Shown here one piece after another: positions 24,559-32,695 of a stretch of 59,079 nucleotides of DNA (its first letter is position 1; each line of letters starts with the position of its first letter). Under the pieces are notes generated by a model. It was not told the origin of the DNA and searched no databases. It worked only from the letters and a program-made list of their open reading frames with translations. Location of the stretch: positions 1-59,079 of the forward strand of contig CAJUBG010000022.1 of NCBI GenBank assembly GCA_910584575.1. Reading direction: 5' to 3'. Source of the DNA: an uncultured Dorea sp. (GTDB lineage Bacteria > Bacillota > Clostridia > Lachnospirales > Lachnospiraceae). A program made the translations under genes and the position numbers.

Positions 24559-25476
24559 CTAGACTTCGATATTGAGCAGCGTCAGGATGAGCGCCATCCG
24601 GATATAGACGCCGTACTTGGTCTGTTTGAAATAAGCCGCCCTGGGGTCGTTGTCCACCTCGACGGAAATCTCGTTGACACGCGGAAGCGGGTGAAGCACA
24701 TACATATCCTTAGGCGCCAGGTCCATTTTCTTGGAATCTAAGATGTAGAAATCCTTCATGCGCACGTAGTCTTCTTCGTTAAAGAAACGTTCCTTCTGTA
24801 CGCGGGTCATGTAGAGCAGATCCAGCTTCGGCAGCGCGTCCTCAAGCCGGACAACTTCTTTGTACGGGATATTCCCCTTATCCAGTACGTCAAAGCGCAT
24901 GTAGCCGGGAAGCCTTAATTCTTCCGGAGAGATCAGGATGAACTTGATTCCTGGATACCTTACCAGGGCATGGATCAGCGAATGGACGGTACGCCCGAAT
25001 TTCAGATCCCCGCACAGGCCGATTACCATGTCGTTAAGACGGCCCTTTAAGCTGCGGATGGTAAGCAGGTCGGTCAATGTCTGGGTAGGGTGCTGATGCC
25101 CTCCGTCTCCGGCATTAATCACCGGAATGGAGGAGTGCTGGCAGGCAACCATGGGCGCGCCCTCCTTGGGATGACGCATGGCACAGATATCCGCGTAGCA
25201 GGAAACGGTGCGTATGGTGTCGGAAACGCTCTCCCCCTTGGCGGCAGAACTGGACTCCGCAGATGAGAAGCCAAGGACGCTGCCGCCTAAGTTCAGCATT
25301 GCAGCCTCATGGCTCAGCCGTGTCCGTGTGCTCGGCTCATAGAAAAGCGTTGCCAGCTTCTTCCCCTCGCAGGCATGTGCGTACTTGGCGGGGTTGGCTT
25401 CGATGTCAACCGCCAGGTTCATCAGTCGATCCAATTCTTCAACAGAAAAATCAAGCGGACTCATTAAGTGTCTCAT
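24559..25476 (-). CDS. pyrB: Aspartate carbamoyltransferase catalytic subunit
   Basis: PyrB condenses carbamoyl phosphate and aspartate in the first committed step of pyrimidine synthesis. The 305-residue protein has the carbamoyl-phosphate motif FYEPSTRTRLS (about residue 46), GDGGHQHPTQTLTD (around 125), the aspartate-binding TRVQKERF, and HPLPRVNEI near the end. It begins 15 bases after AAGGAGG on the minus strand and is coupled with pyrI. The upstream region carries an 83-codon reading frame and an attenuator-like hairpin. Confidence 0.96.
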   Translation of the reverse strand: MRHLMSPLDFSVEELDRLMNLAVDIEANPAKYAHACEGKKLATLFYEPSTRTRLSHEAAMLNLGGSVLGFSSAESSSAAKGESVSDTIRTVSCYADICAMRHPKEGAPMVACQHSSIPVINAGDGGHQHPTQTLTDLLTIRSLKGRLNDMVIGLCGDLKFGRTVHSLIHALVRYPGIKFILISPEELRLPGYMRFDVLDKGNIPYKEVVRLEDALPKLDLLYMTRVQKERFFNEEDYVRMKDFYILDSKKMDLAPKDMYVLHPLPRVNEISVEVDNDPRAAYFKQTKYGVYIRMALILTLLNIEV

Positions 25477-25496
25477 AAAAACCTCCTTATGATGTA

Positions 25497-25562
25497 AGTG
25501 AAAAAATGTAAAAATATATGTATATCATCAACGGGCCTGCCTTGAGGCTTGACCCCATGATG
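25497..25562 (-). promoter_or_regulatory. Attenuator-like hairpin in the pyrBI leader
   Basis: On the minus strand CATCA...GGG...GCC-TCAA-GGC...CCC...TGATG folds as an interrupted hairpin (25562-25526), followed by ATATATTTTTACATTTTTTC. It lies between the stop of the leader reading frame (25563) and the pyrB start. The stem has internal loops, so its strength needs folding. Confidence 0.5.
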
Positions 25563-25814
25563 TCAGGTAAGGGCGGCATACGCCGCATATAAGATATCAT
25601 CCCGATAAAGGCTGCCAGGGGAAAATAGTGATAATGTATATGAATGGATGAATGAATCAATCAAGAAACGAAGAATATTGTCAAACTGTATAAAAAAATT
25701 ATCAACAAGAAAAGAAATGAATATCACCAGCCATCCATATAAAATATGAATGACGAAGCAGGACTTGTCTATATAGACGCAATTTGCGCGGCTATTACAT
25801 TCTCGGATATTCAT
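25563..25814 (-). CDS. 83-codon pyrBI leader reading frame (leader peptide or small membrane protein)
   Basis: This frame encodes 83 residues. It begins after a strong site (GGGGAGGATAAGGC before ATG) about 30 bases from a good promoter and ends one base before the attenuator-like hairpin of pyrBI. Codons are very U-rich, giving many Phe, Leu, Ile and Ser residues (for example FFIQFDNILRFLIDSFIHS). In E. coli pyrBI a 44-codon U-rich leader couples translation to UTP-dependent pausing and termination; the layout here is the same in principle. A hydrophobic stretch, FVIHILYGWLVIFISFL, means an independent small membrane protein is the main alternative. No homologue is recognised. Confidence 0.55.
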   Translation of the reverse strand: MNIRECNSRANCVYIDKSCFVIHILYGWLVIFISFLVDNFFIQFDNILRFLIDSFIHSYTLSLFSPGSLYRDDILYAAYAALT

Positions 25815-25847
25815 GCCTTATCCTCCCCATTGAAAATCTTTCATATT

Positions 25848-25876
25848 ATCATATAACAAATGGGAAAGATTTTCAA
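25848..25876 (-). promoter_or_regulatory. pyrBI promoter
   Basis: On the minus strand TTGAAA (25876-25871) and TATGAT (25853-25848) are 17 bases apart. The -35 overlaps the stop codon of the upstream CmpB-like gene. The resulting leader is about 360 bases long. Confidence 0.72.
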
Positions 25877-26256
25877 TGTTTTATGAGGATTTTTTCAAAC
25901 AATAATCCGGCGCCGAACCAGAGAGGCGCGTAATCCAGGCGAATTAAGCCTTTGAAATTTAAAGGGGCTTCGCTGTAATCCCAGGGGCATGCGTCAAATT
26001 TCTTAAGGAGGGAGCCGGTCACATATTCGCCGCAGAAGATGCAGCAGGTGTATACGCCTCCACGCAATAACAGGCTTTTTCCTTTAAGCAGCCGGCAGAT
26101 GGGCGCCAAGAAGCTTGCGCAGCCATAAATGGGGAACATCCAGATGGAGGTGTTCCCGGTTAGCTTCGGGTTTTCGACCTTAAGGGAGTGAAGTCCTGTG
26201 AACAGAATCTCCATGCACCATCCCGTGGTCCCGCAGGTCAGGAAATTATGTCTCAT
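25873..26256 (-). CDS. CmpB-like (putative ABC-transporter type IV) membrane protein
   Basis: A 127-residue membrane protein of the family named ABC_trans_CmpB. Recognisable blocks are GWCMEILFTGLHSL, SIWMFPIYGCASFLAPI, the RGGVYTCCIFCGEYVTGSLL helix and the WDYSEAPLNFKGLIRLDYAP loop. About four membrane segments are expected. The function of this family is not established despite its name. No good ribosome binding site precedes the ATG, so the start is uncertain. Upstream of the pyrBI promoter on the same strand. Confidence 0.8.
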   Translation of the reverse strand: MRHNFLTCGTTGWCMEILFTGLHSLKVENPKLTGNTSIWMFPIYGCASFLAPICRLLKGKSLLLRGGVYTCCIFCGEYVTGSLLKKFDACPWDYSEAPLNFKGLIRLDYAPLWFGAGLLFEKILIKH

Positions 26257-26353
26257 AGGATTAAGTATGGCAAAGGGATGTGGATTTTATACAGGAAATG
26301 TATTATAATACCTCATGTTATGAGTAAAAAATAAAAATCAAGGAGAAAGTGAC

Positions 26354-27484
26354 ATGGCAACATTAGCGGAATTGAGGGTACAGATAGATGCGGTTGACGA
26401 TGAGATTGTAAGGCTGTTTGAGGAAAGAGTGCGCTTAGGCGGCGAAGTGGGAGATTATAAGATTCAGAACGGAATGAAGATATTTGACCGCCAGAGGGAA
26501 CGGGAAAAGCTTGCGGACGTGGCGGGTAAGGCGACGACGGAGTTTAATAAGAAGGGCGTTAAGGAGTTGTTCGAGCAGTTGATGGCAATGAGCCGGAAGG
26601 TTCAGTACCGGAAGCTGGTGGAGGCGGGCGCGCTTGGCCGCCTGCCGTTTATCGGGGTGGAGTCTTTGGATACCCAGAATGCAAGGGTGGTATTTCCGGG
26701 GACGGAAGGGGCGTACAGCCAGGCGGCGATGCAGTATTATTTCGGGGAGAAATGCAACAGCTTCTATGTCCGCACATTTCGGGACGCGATGGAGGCGATT
26801 GAAGAAGGCGCGGCGGATTTTGCTGTGCTTCCCATAGAGAATTCGACGGCGGGAGCTGTGGACGAGATGTACGACCTGCTGGTGGAATTTGAAAATTATA
26901 TCGTGGGGGAGACGATTATCCCCATTACGCATACCCTGGCGGGACTGAAAGGGACAAAGCTTTCGGATATTGAGCGAGTGTATTCCAAGGGGGTTGCATT
27001 GATGCAGGCGTCCCGTTTCCTTTGTGGGCACAGCGGATGGCAGCAGATCAGCGTGGCCAATACGGCCATCGCGGCAAAGAAGATTATGGAGGACAAAGAC
27101 AAGAGCCAGGCAGCCGTGTGCAGCGCCTATGCGGCGAAGATTCACGGGCTTGAGGTGCTTGAGGACAATATCAACGACGACCCTAATAACTCCACACGGT
27201 TTATCGTGGTGACGAACCAGAAGATTTTTCATAAGGACGCTAAAAAAATCAGCATTTGCTTCGAGGTGCCCCATGAGAGTGGCTCGCTTTACCACCTGCT
27301 GTCGCATTTTATCTACAATGATTTGAATATGACCAGGATTGAGTCGAGGCCGGTAGAAGGGAAGAACTGGGAGTATCGGTTCTTCGTGGATTTTGAGGGA
27401 AATCTCGCGCAGCCTGCGGTGAAGAATGCGATTCGGGGGCTTAGGGAGGAGAGCCGGAGTCTGCGTATACTTGGCAACTATTAG
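26354..27484 (+). CDS. pheA: Bifunctional chorismate mutase/prephenate dehydratase (P-protein)
   Basis: Makes phenylpyruvate from chorismate for phenylalanine synthesis. The 376-residue protein has an AroQ-type mutase domain (ELRVQIDAVDDEIVRLFEER; ending about residue 85), a prephenate dehydratase domain (VVFPGTEGAYSQAA, LPIENSTAGAV and NSTRFIVV, residues about 110-285) and a C-terminal ACT domain with the ESRPV motif for Phe feedback. The other ACT motif reads GSLYHLL instead of GALxxxL. CAAGGAGAAAG precedes the ATG. TATAAT at 26304-26309 is a likely -10, with a weak -35 (TGGATT). Confidence 0.95.
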   Translation: MATLAELRVQIDAVDDEIVRLFEERVRLGGEVGDYKIQNGMKIFDRQREREKLADVAGKATTEFNKKGVKELFEQLMAMSRKVQYRKLVEAGALGRLPFIGVESLDTQNARVVFPGTEGAYSQAAMQYYFGEKCNSFYVRTFRDAMEAIEEGAADFAVLPIENSTAGAVDEMYDLLVEFENYIVGETIIPITHTLAGLKGTKLSDIERVYSKGVALMQASRFLCGHSGWQQISVANTAIAAKKIMEDKDKSQAAVCSAYAAKIHGLEVLEDNINDDPNNSTRFIVVTNQKIFHKDAKKISICFEVPHESGSLYHLLSHFIYNDLNMTRIESRPVEGKNWEYRFFVDFEGNLAQPAVKNAIRGLREESRSLRILGNY

Positions 27485-27508
27485 GGATATATTTTGAGGA
27501 GTGGGCAA

Positions 27509-28801
27509 ATGAGAATCAATGAATTAATCTTGTATAAGCATATGGAGGAAGGGAAGCTTCTTTCGGATATGACGTTTTTGATGGAGAATTATGGCAATAC
27601 CTATTATAATGCCGAGGATTTGAAGGGGCTGTTGTTTGAATGTATAAACGGGCTTCTGGAGATGGCGGCTAGCCATGGGTTTGAGGGGAATCTGTGGCAC
27701 AATTATCTGACCTATCTTCTGGCAAGCCATGAAAATGCATACAGTACCTCCTGCGAGATTGTGGGGGAGGTGTCAGGCAGCATCAACGAGGTCGCAGAGC
27801 ATGACTTTGGGATTTTCAAGGAAATGTTTGACTATGATTTTAAAGAAATGGCTAAGGCCCTTGGGGCAGGGTGCATGTCTGTGCTTCTTGACTATCGGGG
27901 GATGGACGGACACGGGAAGGTGTTTAACAGGCGGATTCGGGAGAGAATCTGTGATTTGAGCCGGAATCTTTCACAGACAGGGGATGCCGGTGAGTTTAAG
28001 GATATTCTGACCCAGTTTTACAAGGAATTCGGCGTGGGGAAACTAGGGCTTCACAAGGCGTTTCGGATAGAACACGGGGAAGGCGGGGCCAGGATTGTAC
28101 CCATTACGAAGATTGCCCATGTGCATCTTGACGACCTGGTGGGGTATGAGATTGCGAAGGAGAAGCTGATTGCCAATACGGAGGCGTTTGTGTCGGGAAG
28201 GCGGGCTAATAACTGCCTCTTGTTCGGCGACGCCGGAACAGGGAAATCCTCGTCCATCAAGGCGATACTGAATCAGTATTATGACAGGGGGCTTCGGATG
28301 ATTGAGGTGTACAAGCACCAGTTTCAGGATCTGAACGATATCATTTCACAGATTAAGAATCGCAATTACAAGTTTATTATCTATATGGACGATCTTTCCT
28401 TCGAGGAATTCGAGATTGAATATAAGTATCTGAAGGCTGTGATTGAGGGCGGGTTGGAGAGGAAGCCGGATAATATCTTAATCTATGCCACATCCAACCG
28501 GAGGCATCTGATTCGCGAGACGTTTCGGGATAAGGCGGACAGAGACGAGGAATTGCATACCAATGATACGGTGCAGGAGAAGCTGTCTTTAGTGGCGAGA
28601 TTTGGTGTGACGATTTATTTTGGAAAGCCGGAGAAGAAGGAGTTCCAGGAGATTGTGCGGCAGCTTGCCAGGCGAAACGGGATTGAGATGCCAGAGGATG
28701 AGCTGCTGCTTGAGGCAAATAAGTGGGAGTTGAGCCACGGCGGGCTGTCGGGGAGGACGGCGCAGCAGTTTATTGATTATCTGATGGGGAGGGGGATTTG
28801 A
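27509..28801 (+). CDS. AAA+ ATPase of the DUF815 family
   Basis: A 430-residue protein. The N-terminal 200 residues are helical and of unknown role. The C-terminal half is an AAA+ domain with Walker A FGDAGTGKSSS (about residue 245), Walker B FIIYMDDLSFEE (about 290), a sensor-1 ATSNRRHL and an arginine-rich RETFRDKADRDEE segment. This matches DUF815 proteins, whose role is unproven. The ATG at 27509 follows GAGGAG; an in-frame TTG at 27494 lies before that site. It comes 24 bases after pheA, so cotranscription is likely. Confidence 0.87.
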   Translation: MRINELILYKHMEEGKLLSDMTFLMENYGNTYYNAEDLKGLLFECINGLLEMAASHGFEGNLWHNYLTYLLASHENAYSTSCEIVGEVSGSINEVAEHDFGIFKEMFDYDFKEMAKALGAGCMSVLLDYRGMDGHGKVFNRRIRERICDLSRNLSQTGDAGEFKDILTQFYKEFGVGKLGLHKAFRIEHGEGGARIVPITKIAHVHLDDLVGYEIAKEKLIANTEAFVSGRRANNCLLFGDAGTGKSSSIKAILNQYYDRGLRMIEVYKHQFQDLNDIISQIKNRNYKFIIYMDDLSFEEFEIEYKYLKAVIEGGLERKPDNILIYATSNRRHLIRETFRDKADRDEELHTNDTVQEKLSLVARFGVTIYFGKPEKKEFQEIVRQLARRNGIEMPEDELLLEANKWELSHGGLSGRTAQQFIDYLMGRGI

Positions 28802-28803
28802 TT

Positions 28804-28871
28804 ATCTTATAAATCATTATGATAAGATGTGCCCTGGAAACAGAAGGGAGATGAACCCCGCTGTTTCCAGG
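28804..28871 (+). terminator. Two hairpins after the DUF815 gene, probable transcription end
   Basis: ATCTTAT (28804-28810) pairs with ATAAGAT (28822-28828). CCTGGAAACAG (28833-28843) pairs perfectly with CTGTTTCCAGG (28861-28871), 11 bp. No strong T run follows, so factor-independent termination is uncertain. The genes here converge with hicB. Confidence 0.5.
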
Positions 28872-28875
28872 AATT

Positions 28876-29280
28876 TCAGAATTTGATCTGCAATTTCTGC
28901 ATAAGAGCCTCTTGTAAAACCTGAGAGAAATTTATGCCGATGGAAGTAGCTTCCTCGTTGAGCCATTCTGGAATACTAAGCGTTTTTTTAACAGACCGGG
29001 GGCTGGTTCTTTTTTTATATGCCAGTAGGTCGAATTCGATTACAACAAGGAAAGCATCTTTTTCGACTGTAATATCAGTAGGGTCTGATGGTTCTGGTAA
29101 GGATTCGCTTTCAGCTTCGCGTGATGTGAGCGCCAGGCCGAGTGCATTGGCAGCCATTTCATATGCCTGTGTCATATTGTCTCCCTCGGTAAGACATTCT
29201 GGAATATCTGGGAAGGTAATCCAGAAGCCTCCTTCCTCGGCTTTGTGAAAAATAGCGGGATAAAATACTAATCTGTTCAT
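28876..29280 (-). CDS. hicB: HicB family antitoxin
   Basis: A 134-residue antitoxin. The N-terminal HicB fold reads YPAIFHKAEEGGFWITFPDIPECLTEGDN and continues with AYEMAANALGLAL. The C-terminal third (KKTLSIPEWLNEEATSIGINFSQVLQEAL) looks like a ribbon-helix-helix DNA-binding domain, which would repress the operon. It follows hicA by 28 bases on the minus strand; the promoter ahead of hicA has a perfect palindrome. Confidence 0.92.
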   Translation of the reverse strand: MNRLVFYPAIFHKAEEGGFWITFPDIPECLTEGDNMTQAYEMAANALGLALTSREAESESLPEPSDPTDITVEKDAFLVVIEFDLLAYKKRTSPRSVKKTLSIPEWLNEEATSIGINFSQVLQEALMQKLQIKF

Positions 29281-29308
29281 GCAGATACCTCCATTTTTAA
29301 TGACAGAG

Positions 29309-29497
29309 CTATTTTAGCCCCGCCTGTTTTAATATTGCTTGCTCTAATCCTTTTTTCATGGCCTGTGAGTGATAAGGAACGATTACCTGTTTTCCGGTTT
29401 CAGGATTCTTTAATTTTACGTGGGAACCGTTTTGACTGATAGCTATGAAACCATTTTGTTTCAGCATTTTAATGATTTCCTTTGGTGTTAATGGCAT
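29309..29497 (-). CDS. hicA: HicA family mRNA interferase toxin
   Basis: A 62-residue toxin with the double-stranded-RNA-binding-like HicA fold. LTPKEIIKMLKQNGF begins the protein and the catalytic His lies in NGSHVKLKNP; the end VPYHSQAMKKGLEQAILKQAGL is typical. HicA cleaves mRNA and is neutralised by HicB, encoded just downstream. AAAGGAG lies before the ATG. Confidence 0.94.
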   Translation of the reverse strand: MPLTPKEIIKMLKQNGFIAISQNGSHVKLKNPETGKQVIVPYHSQAMKKGLEQAILKQAGLK

Positions 29498-29528
29498 CTA
29501 TTGAATCTCCTTTCCTTATCATGTATTT

Positions 29529-29557
29529 ATTATAATACGTAATATTACGTATGTCAA
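29529..29557 (-). promoter_or_regulatory. hicAB promoter with operator in the spacer
   Basis: On the minus strand the promoter is consensus: TTGACA (29557-29552), 17 bases, TATAAT (29534-29529). The spacer is an 18-bp perfect palindrome, ATACGTAAT-ATTACGTAT (29535-29552). HicB binding there would block RNA polymerase. Confidence 0.85.
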
Positions 29558-29590
29558 TGGTTTGACATCTCTTAACAATTCCTTAATATA

Positions 29591-29619
29591 TTGAAAAATT
29601 TACCAGCAAGTGATAAAAT
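29591..29619 (+). promoter_or_regulatory. Promoter of the glucosaminidase gene
   Basis: TTGAAA (29591-29596) and TAAAAT (29614-29619) are 17 bases apart. Confidence 0.65.
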
Positions 29620-29674
29620 GAATAATGTACCAGCAGACATATTTTAATTGATAAGGGGCAAAGGAGGAGTGAAA

Positions 29675-32248
29675 TTGCAAAAAATAAGAAGATTCCTGGT
29701 ACTTACACTTCTTGTATGTCTTGGCGCGGCGCTGCCGGACATAGCGAGTCATGCAGAGGAAATGTCAGGGGAGCAGACATCTGCAGGATCAGGATTAGAG
29801 GATGAGAACCCTCAGCGTTTGGATGCGGTTACCGCTATGGATGAAGACGGTAACATTTTTGAAGTGGACGAGGAGGGAGGAGAGCTTAAGGATCCAGGAA
29901 TTGCCGCATATTCACAGGATATTTCTGTGAAGGTGGTCAATTTCCGGACAAAGGGCAATGCAGTTACAAATTATACGGAATATGGGACAGGGGCGGCAGG
30001 CTATACCAACGGCGCATATGGCGCGGATGCCGCTTACCTTGGGACGAACGGCAGTAAGGTTCGTTTCATGCTGTCAGGCGTCGTGGGAGAGGTAGCGGCA
30101 GACGAGGTTCAGGTGGTGGACTTTGCAAGCGCCGAGTCCGTCAGTTATTATGCCGTGGAGGGAGGAAGGCTGCGCCATTATATCACTCAGGATATGACGA
30201 AAGCAAGCCATGTGACTTCTCTGGATAATGGCAGCGCGCCGTCATACCTGCAGGCGGGGACGACATATTATAGCTATGACGGACATTATTTCTATACAGA
30301 CTATGGAACCATGACAGGGGATTATCAGAATGAGACAAGAGCATCTTCTGTGAATGCGGGAAATCCCTATTACAACTATTACCAATATCTGCCGTTTCGC
30401 AGCAGAACCTCATACAGAGGGCAAGAGCTTAACAGCCTGATGGCAGGAAAGGTAAATGGTTCTTCGAAGTTAAATAGTACCGGAGATTATTTTACCAACA
30501 GCCAGAATACCTACGGGGTAAATGCGCTCATCATGACCGGAATTGCGGCAAATGAAAGCGGATGGGGGACAAGCAGTATTTGCCAGAATAAGAATAACCT
30601 GTTCGGGCTGAACGCCGTGGACGCGTCTCCAGGAACCAGCGCCAACACCTATGCAAGTGTGGAGGAATGTATCCGCCAGTTTGCGGACGGCTGGATGTCC
30701 AGAAAATATCTGAATCCCAGGGGAGGGACATACAGAGGCGGTTTCCTTGGTAATAAGGCCAGCGGAGTGAATGTGAAATATGCCTCTGACCCTTATTGGG
30801 GCGAGAAGGCGGCGAATATTATCTGGCTTCTGGACCAGAACGGAGGAAGCAGGGATGCCTATGCCTATACCATCGGTATCAAGGATCCCATTGCCACGGG
30901 CCATACCAGCGTAAATGTGCGCAATGGTAGCAGCCAGTCTTCAACAAGTCTGTATAAGACCGGTACGCACTCCAACTATGCTGTGCTGCTTCAGGATATG
31001 GCAGCGGAGAACGGATATTACAGGATTCAGAGCGACGGTGTGCTGAATGGTGAGCGTTCGGGGCTGAATACCCAAACAGGAGAGTATCAGTTTGAGCAGA
31101 TGTTTGCCTACATACACTCAGATTATGTGGCGGTTGTGAATCAGGGAGGAACTGTTGCGGCGAAGAAGGCGCTTCAGTCTGTCACAATCTCCCAGGCGCC
31201 TGCAAAGACAGTATATACGGCAGGCGAAGTATTCGAGCCGGCAGGCATGGTTGTGACGGCAGGATTTGACGACGGTTCACAGGAGGATGTGACGGCAATG
31301 GTTACATACAGCCAGGAGCCGCTTCAGGCAGGTACGGGAAGCGTCGCGATTTCCTATACATATGAAGAAACTGTTATGTCGGCGGAACAGGCGGTTACTG
31401 TGACCGAGTCGGCGGCAACGCCAGAGCCGCCGCCAGATGAAGTGACGCCGCCGGTAACGACCCCGACGCCAGAGCCGCCGCCAGACGGAGTGACGCCGCC
31501 GGTAACGACCCCAACGCCAGAACCGACGCCAGACGGGGTGACGCCGCCGGTAACAACTCCGACACCAGGGACGGATTCTGTGGCAGGCACAGATAATGCG
31601 CCGAGTCCGGCGCCAGGAGAAGGCAATTTGAATCCTGTATCCGGCACTGGCACGGAATCAGACACAGAGCAGGACGGAAACACAGGAGACACTTCCACAC
31701 CGGAAGTAACTTTGACACCTTCAGTTAAGAATGAGAGTACAGGTATCTGGGTTCGCGGCGGAATCAGTGAAGGAGTTGCATGCACGGTTGAAGCGGTTGC
31801 GAAGGCTTCCGAGCCTTACCGTACTTACATAGAGCCGGTCAAAGACAAGGTTATTCTTGGAGTATATGACATTAGTTTGACAATAGGTCTGGCAGAAGGC
31901 GAAACGGCAGAGGTTGGTATTCCTGTCGGGGAACAATACAATGGAAAGAAGACGGTTGTTCTGCACTATGACAGCAGTAAGGGATTGGAGAGGTTTACAC
32001 CTGTGGTGGAGAACGGAGAAGTGGTTGTTACGGTTTCCGGTTTCTCACCATTTGTGGTAGCGTTAGATGAAGTGTCGCCTGCTTCCTCTCCAAAGGCAGA
32101 GCAGAACCAGAACTCTGCAGAGGGCGTAGCCGTAAGGAGAGCGCCGGTGACGGGAGATGAAAGCCAGGCCGTGTTGTGGGGAGTATTGCTTTTGTTGTCC
32201 TTTGGAATGATTTCTATGTATTTATTCGGTAAGAAGCGTATCAAATAG
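29675..32248 (+). CDS. Secreted cell-wall glucosaminidase with Pro-rich repeats and sortase-type tail
   Basis: An 857-residue surface protein. A signal peptide (KIRRFLVLTLLVCLGAALPD) is followed by a glucosaminidase domain with LIMTGIAANESGWGTS, in which Glu is the likely catalytic acid, and NNLFGLNAVD. Then come an SH3-like region, a bacterial Ig-like domain (VTISQAPAKTVYTAGE), three 16-residue Thr/Pro repeats and a beta-rich domain. The end is APVTGDES, a hydrophobic helix and KKRIK, a variant LPxTG signal. The TTG at 29675 is 7 bases after AAAGGAGG and is chosen as start; a GTG at 29669 is too close. It should cut peptidoglycan and stay wall-bound. Confidence 0.88.
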   Translation: MQKIRRFLVLTLLVCLGAALPDIASHAEEMSGEQTSAGSGLEDENPQRLDAVTAMDEDGNIFEVDEEGGELKDPGIAAYSQDISVKVVNFRTKGNAVTNYTEYGTGAAGYTNGAYGADAAYLGTNGSKVRFMLSGVVGEVAADEVQVVDFASAESVSYYAVEGGRLRHYITQDMTKASHVTSLDNGSAPSYLQAGTTYYSYDGHYFYTDYGTMTGDYQNETRASSVNAGNPYYNYYQYLPFRSRTSYRGQELNSLMAGKVNGSSKLNSTGDYFTNSQNTYGVNALIMTGIAANESGWGTSSICQNKNNLFGLNAVDASPGTSANTYASVEECIRQFADGWMSRKYLNPRGGTYRGGFLGNKASGVNVKYASDPYWGEKAANIIWLLDQNGGSRDAYAYTIGIKDPIATGHTSVNVRNGSSQSSTSLYKTGTHSNYAVLLQDMAAENGYYRIQSDGVLNGERSGLNTQTGEYQFEQMFAYIHSDYVAVVNQGGTVAAKKALQSVTISQAPAKTVYTAGEVFEPAGMVVTAGFDDGSQEDVTAMVTYSQEPLQAGTGSVAISYTYEETVMSAEQAVTVTESAATPEPPPDEVTPPVTTPTPEPPPDGVTPPVTTPTPEPTPDGVTPPVTTPTPGTDSVAGTDNAPSPAPGEGNLNPVSGTGTESDTEQDGNTGDTSTPEVTLTPSVKNESTGIWVRGGISEGVACTVEAVAKASEPYRTYIEPVKDKVILGVYDISLTIGLAEGETAEVGIPVGEQYNGKKTVVLHYDSSKGLERFTPVVENGEVVVTVSGFSPFVVALDEVSPASSPKAEQNQNSAEGVAVRRAPVTGDESQAVLWGVLLLLSFGMISMYLFGKKRIK
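31418..31561 (+). repeat. Three 48-bp tandem repeats encoding Pro/Thr-rich linker
   Basis: Units at 31418-31465, 31466-31513 and 31514-31561 encode TPEPPPDEVTPPVTTP and close variants. They form a flexible wall-spanning linker in the glucosaminidase and could vary in number between strains. Confidence 0.92.
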
Positions 32249-32252
32249 TAAG

Positions 32253-32305
32253 AATACCCGTTCATCTTTAGCAACACAAGGGTAAGCGGGTATTATTCTA
32301 TTTTC
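32253..32305 (+). terminator. Terminator after the glucosaminidase gene
   Basis: AATACCCG (32253-32260) pairs with CGGGTATT (32287-32294), followed by ATTCTATTTTC. The loop is long (26 bases). Confidence 0.65.
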
Positions 32306-32340
32306 AGCTCACCGATTGATATAATAAAAGTAGCAAGTAA

Positions 32341-32550
32341 ATGGCACTTATAAAAGGTGGTGAGGATATAACGGAAAAAGAGATGTTAAAACTCTCAGTC
32401 GAAGAGTTCTCAAGATTACAAGATTATATGATAGAATCCGACAAAGATTCTAACGCATATAAAAGAATGAAACGGCGTTATATTGAATTAAAAGTTATTC
32501 TTACGGCTTCAGGCATCAACATATCAGAACTCGATTATATTAAAGAATAG
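32341..32550 (+). CDS. Small hypothetical protein, 69 residues
   Basis: A small charged, probably helical protein (KLSVEEFSRLQDYMIESDKDSNAYKR and LKVILTASGINISELDYI). I do not recognise a family. The ATG at 32341 has no clear ribosome binding site; a GGTGGTGAGG a few codons in suggests the true start may be the in-frame ATG at 32383, giving 55 residues. TATAAT lies at 32320-32325 with no good -35. A strong terminator follows at 32588, which supports a separate transcription unit. Confidence 0.6.
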   Translation: MALIKGGEDITEKEMLKLSVEEFSRLQDYMIESDKDSNAYKRMKRRYIELKVILTASGINISELDYIKE

Positions 32551-32587
32551 CGACTAAATAAGCAGACCAATATACTGGTAAACCAAG

Positions 32588-32616
32588 ATCGCAGAGTAAT
32601 ATACTCTGCGATTTTT
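32588..32616 (+). terminator. Intrinsic terminator
   Basis: ATCGCAGAGTA (32588-32598) pairs with TACTCTGCGAT (32602-32612) around a 3-base loop; TTTT follows. The stem is 11 bp and perfect. Confidence 0.9.
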
Positions 32617-32649
32617 CTGTAAATTTGTTGATATTTTTTGAAAAACAAG

Positions 32650-32678
32650 TTGACAGATATGAGTGTATGTGCTAATAT
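32650..32678 (+). promoter_or_regulatory. Promoter of the Na+:solute symporter gene
   Basis: TTGACA (32650-32655) and TAATAT (32673-32678) are 17 bases apart. Transcription would start near 32685, just before a repeat array. Confidence 0.8.
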
Positions 32679-32695
32679 ATTTAAGAATAATTTAG

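Noticed and set aside
26435..27508. A 357-codon open frame antisense to pheA
   Set aside because: Long but explained by GC-rich codons of pheA on the other strand; composition is unlike a protein and there is no start signal.
31418..31561. CRISPR-like array
   Set aside because: The repeats are in-frame, adjacent and without spacers; they encode a Pro/Thr linker.
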